Shown here piece by piece: positions 8,225 to 16,726 of a stretch of 64,000 nt of DNA; position 1 is the first letter of the stretch; each line of letters starts with the position of its first letter. The position numbers were made by a program, and so were the translations under genes. Source of the DNA: Nocardioides dongkuii. Lineage in GTDB: Bacteria; Actinomycetota; Actinomycetes; Propionibacteriales; Nocardioidaceae. Where the stretch lies: positions 2,480,001 through 2,544,000 of the forward strand of contig NZ_CP059903.1 in the NCBI RefSeq assembly GCF_014127485.1, given 5' to 3'. The notes under the pieces were generated by a model. The model had not been told where the DNA came from and searched no databases. It worked only from the letters and a program-made list of their open reading frames with translations.

Positions 8225-8884
8225 ATGGCGACACGGGCCCCCGAGACCGACGGACGCCGCTCGGCGGCGGCCGCGCGGCGCCGGGTCCGCGAGCGGGAGA
8301 TCATCGCGGCGACCCGGGCGCTCTTCGACGAGCGCGGGGTGCGCGACGCGCAGATCGAGGACATCGCGCGCGCCGTCGGGATCAACCGGGCGATCGTCTA
8401 CCGGCACTTCACCGGCAAGGAGGAGCTCTTCGCGCTCACCCTGGTCAGCTACCTCGACGAGCTGCGCGAGGACCTCGACGCCGCCGAGGGCGGTACGCCG
8501 ACCGACCGGCTCGCCGCGATCGTCGGCGCCTTCGTCGACTACGGGCTGGCCCACCCGGCGTTCGTGGACTGCGCGCAGGCGCTGATGCGCCGCTCCGGTC
8601 CCGAGCTGCTCGACGAGATCTCGGAGGGCGCGCTGTTCCGCCTCGGCCGGAGCATCTCCGCGTGCCTCGCCGTGCTCAGCGGGGCGCTCGAGGAGCTCGG
8701 CGTGGAGGACCCGACGCTGCTCGCCAACACGCTGTACGCCAGCGGCCTCGGCGCGCTGCAGCTCGCCCGGGTCGGCATCCTGGTCAAGGAGGCGGCCCCC
8801 GGCGTACCCACCGTCGGGCAGATCTCCCCGGAGCAGGTGCGCGACTACCTGGTGGCCTCGGCGCTGGCGCTGGCCTCCCGCTGA
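8225..8884 (+). CDS. TetR/AcrR-family transcriptional regulator
   Basis: A 219-residue regulator. The N-terminal helix-turn-helix reads IIAATRALFDERGVRDAQIE, then DIARAVGINRAIVYRHF, the classical TetR DNA-binding domain at about residues 22-66. The rest is a helical ligand-binding domain without a recognisable specificity signature. It lies between the divergent CtlX-like gene and the downstream molybdopterin oxidoreductase. A 9+9 palindrome precedes it, so autoregulation and control of one neighbour are likely. The ligand is unknown. Confidence 0.9.
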   Translation: MATRAPETDGRRSAAAARRRVREREIIAATRALFDERGVRDAQIEDIARAVGINRAIVYRHFTGKEELFALTLVSYLDELREDLDAAEGGTPTDRLAAIVGAFVDYGLAHPAFVDCAQALMRRSGPELLDEISEGALFRLGRSISACLAVLSGALEELGVEDPTLLANTLYASGLGALQLARVGILVKEAAPGVPTVGQISPEQVRDYLVASALALASR

Positions 8885-8889
8885 TATCG

Positions 8890-8904
8890 GGACGCCGGGC
8901 GTCC
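8890..8904. terminator. Short hairpin after the TetR gene
   Basis: GGACGC and GCGTCC flank a three-base loop directly after the TetR stop and 20 bp before the next start. The stem is only six pairs and has no T tract, so it is a weak terminator candidate. Confidence 0.3.
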
Positions 8905-8924
8905 GGAAGTCCTACCCTCCTCGC

Positions 8925-11180
8925 GTGAGCCGCGAGCACCGCATCACCTGTCCGCTCTGCGAGGCCATGTGCGGCCTCCGCGTCACCGTGGACGACGCGG
9001 GTCGCGTCGGCCGGATCACGGGCGATCCCGACGACGTCTGGTCCCGCGGCTACCTCTGCCCCAAGGGCACGGCGCTGGGCCACCTGCACGAGGACCCCGA
9101 CCGGCTGCGGCAGCCGATGGTCAAGGGCCCGGACGGCGTGCACCGCCCGGTGTCCTGGGACCAGGCCTGGGCGGAGGTCGAGCGAGTCCTGCGCCCGGTG
9201 CTCGACGAGGACGGCGCCTCGGCGGTCACGGTGTACGTCGGCAACCCCGTCGCTCACAACCTCTCGCTGAGCCGCTACATCGGCGCCGTCATCGGCATGG
9301 GCCAGGCGGTCGGCATGCAGACCTACTACTCCCCCGCGACGGTCGACCAGTGGCCGCTGAACGTCGTGGGCGCGCTGCTCTTCGGGGGCATGTGGGAGGC
9401 GCCGGTCCCCGACCTCGACCGCACCGACCACCTCGTCGTCCTCGGCGCCAACCCCGCCGCCAGCCAGGGCTCGATGCTCTCCGCGCCCGACGTGCTCGGC
9501 CGGCTGCGGGCGATCCGCGAGCGCGGCGGCTCGGTGGTCGTCGTCGACCCCCGCCGGACCCGCACCGCCGAGCAGGCCAGCGAGTGGGTGCCGGTCCGCC
9601 CCGGGACCGACGCGCTGCTGCTCTTCGCCGTGCTGCGCACCCTCGCCGAGGAGGGCCTGCTGCGCGACCACGAGCACCTGCGCGGCAAGGTGAGCGGCCT
9701 GGCCGAGGTGCTCGCGCTCGCCGAGCCGTTCACGCCCGAGCGGGTCGCCGGGCCGACCGGCGTCCCGGCCGACCGGATCCGGCGGCTCGCCCGCGACCTC
9801 GCGGCGGCGAGCAGCCCGGTCCTCTACGGCCGGATCGGCACCTGCACCCAGGAGTTCGGCACCCTGTCGACCTGGCTGATCTTCGTCCTCAACGTCGCCC
9901 TCGGCGCCGTCGACCGGGTCGGCGGCAGCCTGTTCCCGATCGCGGGCGCCTGGTCGCCGATGTTCCTCAAGCCGCCGGACCAGGACCAGCCGGGCTGGCG
10001 CTTCGGCCGCACCCGCAGCCGGGTCCGCGGCGCCCCGGAGGTGCTCGGGCAGTACCCGGTCACCTGCCTGCCCGAGGAGATCGAGACCCCCGGGCCGGGA
10101 CGGATCCGGGCCCTGATCACCGTCGCCGGCAACCCGGCCGTCTCCGCACCCGCGGCCGCCAGCATGGACCGCGCCCTGGGCAGCCTGGACGCGCTGATCG
10201 CCGTCGACAACTGGCTCAACGAGACGACCCGGCACGCGCACGTCGTGCTGCCCGGCACCTCACCGCTGGAGCACGGCCACGCCGACGACCTCTACTGGAT
10301 GTACGCGCTGCGGTCCTGCCTGAAGTGGTCGGACCCGGTGTTCCCGCTCCAGGGCGACCGCCCCGACGAGTGGGAGATCCTGCTCCGCCTCGGCGGAGCG
10401 CTGCTCGGTACGCCGGTGCCCGAGGTCGACGTACCGGCCATGGACGAGGTGTACGTCGGGGGCCTGGTGCAGTCCCTCTGCGCGACGGCCGGCACCCCGC
10501 TGACCGGACGCGACGCGGACGCGGCGCTCGCAGCCCTGGCCGGAACCGGGCCGGAGCGCCTGGTCGACCTCGGCATCCGGCTCGGCCCGTTCGGCGACTC
10601 GCTCGGCGCGCGCCCCGACGGCCTGACGCTGGCCCGGCTGCGCGAGCACCCCGGCGGTCTCGACCTCGCCGAGCTGCAGGCGGGCCGGCTCGACGAGGTG
10701 CTCTCCACCCCGAGCGGCACGATCGAGCTGGTGCACGACCTGCTGAGCGACGACGTGCCGCGGCTGCTGGCCCGCCTGGACCGCGCCGAGCCCGGGCTCG
10801 TGCTCACCAGCCGCCGCCACCTGCGGTCCAACAACTCCTGGCTGCACAACGTGCCGAGCCTGATGAAGGGCGCGGACCGCTGCACCCTGCTGCTCCACCC
10901 GCGCGACGCCGACGCCGCGGGACTGGTGGACGGTCAGCTCGCGCGCGTCACCACCACCGAGGGCGAGGTCGAGCTCCCGGTGCAGGTCAGCGCGGAGATG
11001 ATGCCCGGGGTCGTCTCGCTCCCCCACGGGTGGGGACACGACCGCCCGGGCACCCGGATGGCCGTGGCGCACGCCCACGCCGGGGTGAACAGCAACCTGC
11101 TCAACCCCGGCGACCTGCTCGACGTCCCGAGCGGCACCCTCGCGGTCAACGGGGTGCCCTGCTCGGTCGCCCCGGCCTAG
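8925..11180 (+). CDS. Molybdopterin-dependent oxidoreductase, BisC/formate-dehydrogenase-like, with N-terminal [4Fe-4S] motif
   Basis: A 751-residue catalytic subunit of the DMSO-reductase superfamily. Cysteines at about residues 9, 12, 16 and 45 (CPLCEAMCG ... YLCPKG) make the N-terminal [4Fe-4S] site. Molybdopterin-domain landmarks follow: VLGANPAASQGSML, VVVVDPRRTRTAEQA, PGTDALLLFAVL, and a C-terminal dinucleotide-binding domain (LTSRRHLRSNNSWLHN, LPHGWGHDRPGTR). Such enzymes carry out two-electron oxidations or reductions and act in the cytoplasm when, as here, no Tat signal is present. No electron-transfer or chaperone gene is adjacent, so the partner and substrate are unknown. The GTG start places CPLC close to the N-terminus, as in homologues. 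Confidence 0.9.
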   Translation: MSREHRITCPLCEAMCGLRVTVDDAGRVGRITGDPDDVWSRGYLCPKGTALGHLHEDPDRLRQPMVKGPDGVHRPVSWDQAWAEVERVLRPVLDEDGASAVTVYVGNPVAHNLSLSRYIGAVIGMGQAVGMQTYYSPATVDQWPLNVVGALLFGGMWEAPVPDLDRTDHLVVLGANPAASQGSMLSAPDVLGRLRAIRERGGSVVVVDPRRTRTAEQASEWVPVRPGTDALLLFAVLRTLAEEGLLRDHEHLRGKVSGLAEVLALAEPFTPERVAGPTGVPADRIRRLARDLAAASSPVLYGRIGTCTQEFGTLSTWLIFVLNVALGAVDRVGGSLFPIAGAWSPMFLKPPDQDQPGWRFGRTRSRVRGAPEVLGQYPVTCLPEEIETPGPGRIRALITVAGNPAVSAPAAASMDRALGSLDALIAVDNWLNETTRHAHVVLPGTSPLEHGHADDLYWMYALRSCLKWSDPVFPLQGDRPDEWEILLRLGGALLGTPVPEVDVPAMDEVYVGGLVQSLCATAGTPLTGRDADAALAALAGTGPERLVDLGIRLGPFGDSLGARPDGLTLARLREHPGGLDLAELQAGRLDEVLSTPSGTIELVHDLLSDDVPRLLARLDRAEPGLVLTSRRHLRSNNSWLHNVPSLMKGADRCTLLLHPRDADAAGLVDGQLARVTTTEGEVELPVQVSAEMMPGVVSLPHGWGHDRPGTRMAVAHAHAGVNSNLLNPGDLLDVPSGTLAVNGVPCSVAPA

Positions 11181-11189
11181 AGCCCCGGC

Positions 11190-12470
11190 CTAGCGCTCCA
11201 GGATGGCGACGACGCCCTGGCCGCCCGCGGCGCAGATGCTGATCAGGCCGCGGCCCGACCCCTTCTCCGCGAGCAGCTTGGCGAGGGTGGCCACGATCCG
11301 GCCGCCGGTGGCGGCGAACGGGTGGCCGGCCGCGAGCGAGGAGCCGTGCACGTTCAGCTTGTCGCGGTCGATCGAGCCCAGCGGGGCGTCCAGGCCGAGG
11401 CGCTCCTTGCAGAACACCGGGTCCTCCCACGCCGCGAGGGTGGAGAGCACCTGCGAGGCGAACGCCTCGTGGATCTCGTAGAAGTCGAAGTCCTGCAGCG
11501 AGAGGCCCTGGCGCTCCAGCATCCGCGGGACGGCGTACGCCGGGGCCATCAGCAGGCCCTCGTTGCCGTGGACGTAGTCGACGGCCGCGGTCTCGGAGTC
11601 CACGAGGTAGGCCTGGACCTCGAGGCCGTGCTCCTGCGACCACTCCTCGGTCGCCAGCAGCACCGCGGAGGCGCCGTCGGTGAGCGGCGTGGAGTTGCCG
11701 GCCGTCATCGTCGCGGCCTCGCCCTTGCCGAAGACCGGCTTGAGCTTGGCGAGCTTCTCGGCGGTGGAGTCGGGCCGCAGGTTGTTGTCGCGCTCGACGC
11801 CGCGGAACGGTGTCACCAGGTCGTCGAACCACCCGCGGTCGTACGCCGCGGCGAGGCGCTGGTGGGAGGTCGCGGCCAGCTCGTCCTGCGCCTCGCGGGT
11901 GATCCGCCACTCCAGGGCGGTCAGCGCGGCGTGCTCGCCCATCGAGAGCTTGGTGCGCGGCTCGCCGTTCTGCGGGATCTCCAGGCCGATGTCGCCGGGG
12001 CGGATCGCGCCGAGGGCGGTCAGGCGGCTCTTGGTGTCGCGCGCGGCGTTGACCTTCATCAGCTTCTTGCGCAGCTTGTCGCTGATCGCGACCGGCGCGT
12101 CGGAGGTGGTGTCGGTGCCGCCGGCGATGCCGGCGTCGATCTGGCCGAGCGCGATCTTGTTCGCGACCTGGATCGCGGCCTGCAGGCCGGTGCCGCAGGC
12201 CTGCTGGATGTCGGTCGCCGGGGTCTCGGGGGCGAGCCGGGAGCCGAGCACCGCCTCGCGGGTCAGGTTGAAGTCGCGGGAGTGCTTGAGCACGGCGCCG
12301 GCCACGACCTCGCCGAGGCGCTCGCCCTCGAGGCCGAACCGGGCCACGAGCCCGTCGATCGTGGCGGTGAGCATGTCCTGGTTCGAGACGTCGGAGTACA
12401 CCGAGTTGGACCGGGCGAACGGGATGCGGTTGCCGCCGAGGACGGCGACGCGGCGGGTACTGGTCTCCAT
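11190..12470 (-). CDS. Acetyl-CoA C-acyltransferase (thiolase), FadA2/FadI-like
   Basis: A 426-residue thiolase. The nucleophilic Cys is in QQACGTGLQA (about residue 90). The other active-site blocks are IHEAFASQV, HGSSLAAGHPFAATGGR (His) and CAAGGQGVV (second Cys). It catalyses the thiolytic cleavage of 3-ketoacyl-CoA, or the reverse condensation. It is transcribed away from fabG4-htdX. As I recall it, the same trio and orientation occur in Mycobacterium tuberculosis as Rv0243 (fadA2), Rv0242c (fabG4) and Rv0241c (htdX). The ATG at 12470 matches the usual start of the family. Confidence 0.92.
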   Translation of the reverse strand: METSTRRVAVLGGNRIPFARSNSVYSDVSNQDMLTATIDGLVARFGLEGERLGEVVAGAVLKHSRDFNLTREAVLGSRLAPETPATDIQQACGTGLQAAIQVANKIALGQIDAGIAGGTDTTSDAPVAISDKLRKKLMKVNAARDTKSRLTALGAIRPGDIGLEIPQNGEPRTKLSMGEHAALTALEWRITREAQDELAATSHQRLAAAYDRGWFDDLVTPFRGVERDNNLRPDSTAEKLAKLKPVFGKGEAATMTAGNSTPLTDGASAVLLATEEWSQEHGLEVQAYLVDSETAAVDYVHGNEGLLMAPAYAVPRMLERQGLSLQDFDFYEIHEAFASQVLSTLAAWEDPVFCKERLGLDAPLGSIDRDKLNVHGSSLAAGHPFAATGGRIVATLAKLLAEKGSGRGLISICAAGGQGVVAILER

Positions 12471-12540
12471 GTCATCAGTCTTCCCCGCGACGCGCGCCCA
12501 GAGAAGGACATGAGGGGCACGTCACGAAATGTGGACTCCG

Positions 12541-12559
12541 AGTTACACGTCTAGTTACA
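12541..12559. promoter_or_regulatory. Direct repeat of AGTTACA in the fadA2/fabG4 divergent promoter region
   Basis: Two copies of AGTTACA start 12 bp apart immediately before the fabG4 ribosome site (GGAG at 12561), inside the 98-bp gap between divergent lipid genes. The spacing is close to one helical turn, so a regulator could contact both. They could also be coincidental promoter-like A/T patches. Confidence 0.35.
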
Positions 12560-12568
12560 TGGAGTGTC

Positions 12569-13915
12569 ATGAGCGACCGCTACCAGGACTTCGCGTCCTC
12601 GCAGATCGGCAAGTTCCTCGTCAAGAACCTCGGGCTCCCCAGCCCGATGCGGCTGGAGCGGTACGCCGCGGGCTCGCCGCTCGTCGACGGCACCGTCGCC
12701 GTGGGCGGCCGGGGCCGGCTGGTCGAGTCGCTCCCGGGCATCCTCGAGGAGCTCGACATCGCGAGCACGACCGCGACCGACGCCGACGCGACGTACCAGG
12801 GCCTGGTCTTCGACGCCACCGGGCTGACCTCCTCCGACCAGCTGGTCGCGCTGCGGGACTTCTTCACGCCGCTGATGCGCAGCCTGGACACCTGCCCCCG
12901 CGTGGTCGTCATCGGCACCCCGCCCGAGCAGGTCGAGGGCGCCGAGCGGGTCGCCCAGCGCGCGCTGGAGGGCTTCACCCGCAGCCTCGGCAAGGAGATC
13001 GGCCGCGGCGGCACCGTGCAGCTGGTCTACGTGGCCGAGGGCGCGGAGGGCGCGCTGGCCTCGACGCTGGCCTTCCTGCTCTCGCCGAAGTCGGCGTACG
13101 TCTCGGGCCAGGTCGTCCGGATCGGCGCGCACGGCACGACGGTGGCCGGCGAGGTCGCCGACTGGACGACCCCGCTGGCCGGCAAGGTCGCGCTGGTCAC
13201 CGGCGCCAGCCGCGGCATCGGCGAGCAGATCGCCCGGGTGCTGCACCGCGACGGCGCCACCGTCGTCGGCGTCGACGTGCCGCAGGCGGCCAGCGAGCTG
13301 CAGTCGCTGATGAAGGAGCTCGACGGCGACTGGCTGACCCTCGACATCACCGGCAAGGACGCGCCGCAGCGGATCGCGCACCACCTCAAGGAGAAGCACG
13401 GCGGCGTCGACGTCGTCGTCCACAACGCCGGCATCACCCGCGACCGGAAGCTCGCGAACATGGCTCCCGACAGCAAGGGTGACCGCTGGGAGTCCGTCGT
13501 CGCGGTCAACCTCACCGCGCCCGAGCGGATCACCCGCGAGCTGCTCGAACAGCAGGTGATCAACGACAACGGCTCGATCATCGGCGTCGCGAGCATCGCC
13601 GGCATCGCGGGCAACGTCGGCCAGACCAACTACGCCGCGTCCAAGGCGGGCATCATCGGCTTCGTCGACTCCCTCGCCGACGAGCTCGACCGCGGGATCA
13701 CGATCAACGCCGTGGCGCCCGGGTTCATCATCACCCAGATGACGGCCGCGGTGCCGTTCGCGACCCGCGAGGTCGGCCAGCGGCTCAACGCGATGTCCCA
13801 GGGCGGCCTGCCGGTCGACGTCGCCGAGACCATCGCCTGGCTCGGCTCCCCCGGATCGACCGCGGTCAACGGCAACGTCGTGCGGGTCTGCGGCCAGATG
13901 ATGCTGGGCGCCTGA
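12569..13915 (+). CDS. fabG4: High-molecular-weight 3-oxoacyl-ACP/CoA reductase, FabG4-like
   Basis: A 448-residue two-domain reductase. Residues about 1-205 are the flavodoxin-like N-terminal domain found in long FabG proteins. The C-terminal half is a short-chain dehydrogenase: cofactor loop VALVTGASRGIGEQIA, VVVHNAGITRDRKLANM, catalytic Ser in IGVASIAGIAGNVGQ, and Y-x3-K in NYAASKAG. In mycobacteria the long FabG4 prefers NADH and reduces ketoacyl-CoA. It is followed, one base after its stop, by the HtdX-like dehydratase, so the two probably act in sequence on acyl-CoA intermediates. Divergence from the thiolase reinforces a fatty-acid role. The start has GGAG five bases upstream. Confidence 0.9.
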   Translation: MSDRYQDFASSQIGKFLVKNLGLPSPMRLERYAAGSPLVDGTVAVGGRGRLVESLPGILEELDIASTTATDADATYQGLVFDATGLTSSDQLVALRDFFTPLMRSLDTCPRVVVIGTPPEQVEGAERVAQRALEGFTRSLGKEIGRGGTVQLVYVAEGAEGALASTLAFLLSPKSAYVSGQVVRIGAHGTTVAGEVADWTTPLAGKVALVTGASRGIGEQIARVLHRDGATVVGVDVPQAASELQSLMKELDGDWLTLDITGKDAPQRIAHHLKEKHGGVDVVVHNAGITRDRKLANMAPDSKGDRWESVVAVNLTAPERITRELLEQQVINDNGSIIGVASIAGIAGNVGQTNYAASKAGIIGFVDSLADELDRGITINAVAPGFIITQMTAAVPFATREVGQRLNAMSQGGLPVDVAETIAWLGSPGSTAVNGNVVRVCGQMMLGA

Positions 13916-13916
13916 G

Positions 13917-14780
13917 ATGGCCCTCCCGACCCTGCTCAAGGCGGCGCTGCCGAGCATCCCCGTCGTCAACCAGCTGCCCGGCATCCGCAAGTCGCCGGTC
14001 GAGGAGTTCAGCGGGATCCGGCTGAGCCGGCCGCCGGTGACCGTCGAGCGCGCCCACGTCGAGCGGTACGCCGAGGTCTGCGGCTTCCCGTCGCGCGACA
14101 CGGTCCCGGTCACCTACCCGCACCTGCTGGCGTTCCCGCTGCACATGGCGATCATGAGCGACCAGGCGTTCCCCGCGCCCGCCATCGGCACCGTGCACGT
14201 CGAGAACTCCGTCACCGCCCACCGCCGGATCGGGGTCGGCGAGACCCTCGAGGTCTCGGTCGCGGTCGGCGCCCCCGCGCCGCACCCCAAGGGCACGGCG
14301 TACTCCTTCGTCACCGAGGTCACCGCCGAGGGCGAGCCGGTCTGGGAGAGCACCTCGACGTACCTCCGCCGGGTCTCGACAGGCTCGACCAACGAACGGT
14401 CCGAGTCCGCGCCCGGGGGCCCGTCGTACCCGGACGCGCCGCCGCACGGCCTGACCTGGCGGCTGCCGGCCGACCTGGGCCGCCGGTACGCCGCGGTCTC
14501 AGGCGACCACAACCCGATCCACCTCTACCCGCTGACCGCGCGGGCGCTGGGCTTCCCGCGCCAGATCGCGCACGGGATGTGGAGCAAGGCCCGGTGCGTC
14601 GCCGCGCTGGAGAACCGGCTGCCGGACGCCGTCCGCATCGACGTCGCCTTCAAGAAGCCGATCCTGCTGCCCGGCACGGTCGCCTTCGGCTCGGCGCCGC
14701 TGGAGGACGGGTACGCCTTCTCGCTGACCCGACCCAAGGACGGCGCGCCACACCTGGCGGGACGCACCACGGCGCTCTGA
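13917..14780 (+). CDS. htdX: MaoC-family (R)-3-hydroxyacyl thioester dehydratase, HtdX-like
   Basis: A 287-residue double-hotdog protein. The C-terminal hotdog has the hydratase-2 motif YAAVSGDHNPIHLYPLTAR, with the catalytic Asp and His, followed by FPRQIAHGMW. It hydrates or dehydrates (R)-3-hydroxyacyl thioesters and pairs with FabG4 upstream, whose stop lies one base before this ATG. At about residues 150-160, in the linker between hotdogs, the coding sequence reads RRVSTGSTNERS. This is encoded by a fragment resembling the dispersed intergenic repeat (GTCTCGACAGGCTCGACC), so the linker seems to have been extended by repeat DNA. Apart from that it is of normal length and intact. Confidence 0.88.
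   Translation: MALPTLLKAALPSIPVVNQLPGIRKSPVEEFSGIRLSRPPVTVERAHVERYAEVCGFPSRDTVPVTYPHLLAFPLHMAIMSDQAFPAPAIGTVHVENSVTAHRRIGVGETLEVSVAVGAPAPHPKGTAYSFVTEVTAEGEPVWESTSTYLRRVSTGSTNERSESAPGGPSYPDAPPHGLTWRLPADLGRRYAAVSGDHNPIHLYPLTARALGFPRQIAHGMWSKARCVAALENRLPDAVRIDVAFKKPILLPGTVAFGSAPLEDGYAFSLTRPKDGAPHLAGRTTAL
14371..14396 (+). repeat. Repeat family A-like fragment inside the htdX-like gene
   Basis: The bases GGGTCTCGACAGGCTCGACC and the next few resemble the conserved edge of the dispersed repeats found between genes elsewhere in the window. Here it stays in frame and encodes part of the linker between the two hotdog domains. Confidence 0.6.
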
Positions 14781-14783
14781 GAC

Positions 14784-14803
14784 GTCCCGGGCACCACCCG
14801 GAC
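14784..14803. terminator. Hairpin between convergent genes
   Basis: CCGGG and CCCGG flank a five-base loop, with nearly matching GTC/GAC extensions, in the 29-bp gap between the ends of the htdX-like and calcium-binding-repeat genes. It could act in both directions. There is no T tract. Confidence 0.4.
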
Positions 14804-14809
14804 CGACGC

Positions 14810-16069
14810 TCAGCGGCGCTCGCAGGACCTACGGAGCTCCGCCTGGCAGGTGTCCACGCCGCGACCGCCGTCGGCGACGTCGCGGCCGGGTCCGCCCACG
14901 AGCCGGTCGCGGCCGCCCTTCCCGATCAGGGTGTTGCTCCCGGGCCCGCCTCGCAGGACGTCGCGCTTCGGTCCGCCGACCAGGCTCTCGATGCTCCGGA
15001 GGGCGGCCTCGGCCTGGGTGAACCGCGCGACGCCGGTGCGCAGGTCGGCACGCAGCCTCGTGTGGAGGATGATGAACTGCTCCAGGATGAACCGGTCCTC
15101 GCCGGGACCGCCGGCGATGACGCCGCGCCACCGGAGCGAGGGGTGCTTGACCACCCTGTAGTCCACGGTCGGTGGCCCCACCTTGAAGGTGTCGGCGCCC
15201 CGGCCCCCGGACAGGCGGAAGGTGGTGGTGGCGGACGAGGGGGCGTGCTCCCAGTCGCTGAGGTCCTGGCGGGTGCTGATCTCGTCCCGCCCGGAGCCGC
15301 CGAACGCCGGACCGCCGAAGTAGGCGGTGAGGACGTCGTCGCCCGACCCGCCGTGCAGCCGCTCCGCACGGACGGCAGCGAGGCCGTCGTCGCCTCCCCG
15401 GCCGTCGATCAGGTCGCCACCGTCCTGCCCCCAGAAGTGGTCCGCACGTTCCGATCCGCGGAACACGTCATGGCCCCGGGTTCCCCGGACGCCCACGACA
15501 CCGCGCCAGACGTCGTGGTCGCCGTCCCCGTCGATCGTCCGTGCCTCCGCATCGACCACGACCCCGTGACCGGCTGCCACGACGGTGTCCCCGTTCGTCG
15601 TGCCCGAGACGATCGTGTCGTCCCCCGCCCCTGGCTCGATCGTGGATGAGAGGTCGCCGGACGTCACGATCAGGTCGTCGCCCTCGCCGCCGCTCAGCGG
15701 ACCGTTGTCGGCGTTCATCCCACGGATCACGTCGTTCCCGGGCCCGCCCGACAGCGTCCCTGATCCGATGAGCTCGTCGTCCCCGTCGCCACCGAGGAGG
15801 TCAAGGTAACCGGCGCGTCGGTGCGTGGCGCAGATCGTGTCGTGCCCCGCCAGCCCGTCGACCACCTCGAGATTGCGACCCTTGACGACGTGGATCACGT
15901 CGTCGCCCTCCGTGCCGGTCACCGTGCCGGTGGCCCCGGCCGGGACCACGATCGTCGGCGTCTTGCCGGCGCAGGTCGGGTCCGCCGCCGACTCGGCCGA
16001 CCCTGCCGGCGTCACCACCAGCCCCGCCAGGACCAGCGTCGCCGCCCCGAGCCCCGCACGTACGAACAT
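14810..16069 (-). CDS. Secreted protein with hemolysin-type calcium-binding repeats
   Basis: A 419-residue exported protein. The N-terminus MFVRAGLGAATLVLAGLVV followed by TPAGSAESAA is a signal peptide. The mature part carries many imperfect GGxGxD nonapeptide repeats (LDLLGGDGDDELIG, LSGGPGNDVIRG, ENLIG-like and HGGSGDDVLTAY types), ending with IGKGGRDRLVGGPGRDVADG. These fold as a calcium-bound parallel beta-roll, as in RTX proteins. No enzymatic domain and no type I secretion genes are visible, which is usual for actinobacterial versions carrying a Sec signal. The start at 16069 is chosen for the signal peptide; a GTG one codon upstream is equally possible. Confidence 0.85.
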   Translation of the reverse strand: MFVRAGLGAATLVLAGLVVTPAGSAESAADPTCAGKTPTIVVPAGATGTVTGTEGDDVIHVVKGRNLEVVDGLAGHDTICATHRRAGYLDLLGGDGDDELIGSGTLSGGPGNDVIRGMNADNGPLSGGEGDDLIVTSGDLSSTIEPGAGDDTIVSGTTNGDTVVAAGHGVVVDAEARTIDGDGDHDVWRGVVGVRGTRGHDVFRGSERADHFWGQDGGDLIDGRGGDDGLAAVRAERLHGGSGDDVLTAYFGGPAFGGSGRDEISTRQDLSDWEHAPSSATTTFRLSGGRGADTFKVGPPTVDYRVVKHPSLRWRGVIAGGPGEDRFILEQFIILHTRLRADLRTGVARFTQAEAALRSIESLVGGPKRDVLRGGPGSNTLIGKGGRDRLVGGPGRDVADGGRGVDTCQAELRRSCERR

Positions 16070-16188
16070 CACCGAGTGTCTCCGTCCCGCCGCGGCACCG
16101 GGGCCGGCGTGCCCACGGAGGCTACTCCGGGTCTGCCGGCGCCGCTGGAGGACGGGAACCGGCCGACGAGCGGAGGCGTCCCACCATC

Positions 16189-16701
16189 GTGCGTCACTCC
16201 CTCGCGACCCTGCTCGTCGTCCCGCTGATCCTGCTGGCGGGCTGCTCCGACTCCGACTCCGACTCGACCGTCGGCGAAGTGGACACCTCGCCGACCGCGC
16301 CCAGCGGCTCACCGATCGGGTCGCCCACGGGCTCGCCGTCGGCCGACCCCGTGGTCGTCGCGCTCCTCAGCGAGACCGGTGGTGGAGGTCCCGTGGCCGA
16401 CGTGCTCGCACCCGTCGAGGGTGCCGCGCTGTCGGCCTTCCTGCGCCGGCTCGATCCGGACTCCCTGGCCGAGGAGGTCCGGGAGGCAGTCGCGGGCTAC
16501 GACGTGCACGCGGGGCACAGCCTGGGTGTCGCCGTCGTGGCGGTCGAGTGCGACGTACCGGGTCAGGTCTACGTCGCCGAGCGCGACGGAGAGTGGACGA
16601 TCGCGGCTGCCAGGGTGTCCGAGCCCCTGCCGAACTGCTCCGCGCCGATCACGACGGTGGCCGTCGTGGACGTCCCGGGCGTGCTGCCGGCCGCGGCCTA
16701 G
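16189..16701 (+). CDS. Putative lipoprotein of unknown function
   Basis: A 170-residue protein with a clear lipoprotein signal: RHSLATLLVVPLILLAGC, the Cys being the lipidation site at about residue 19. A Ser/Asp/Pro/Gly-rich tether follows (SDSDSDSTVGEVDTSPTAPS) and then a soluble domain of about 110 residues. That domain has two Cys (VECDVPGQVY, LPNCSAP) that could form a disulphide. I recognise no family. The GTG start gives the signal peptide at once, and GGAGG lies about 12 bases upstream. It is divergent from the calcium-binding-repeat gene. Confidence 0.75.
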   Translation: MRHSLATLLVVPLILLAGCSDSDSDSTVGEVDTSPTAPSGSPIGSPTGSPSADPVVVALLSETGGGGPVADVLAPVEGAALSAFLRRLDPDSLAEEVREAVAGYDVHAGHSLGVAVVAVECDVPGQVYVAERDGEWTIAAARVSEPLPNCSAPITTVAVVDVPGVLPAAA

Positions 16702-16726
16702 CGTCCCTCAGCGCTGGTGGCGCCGC

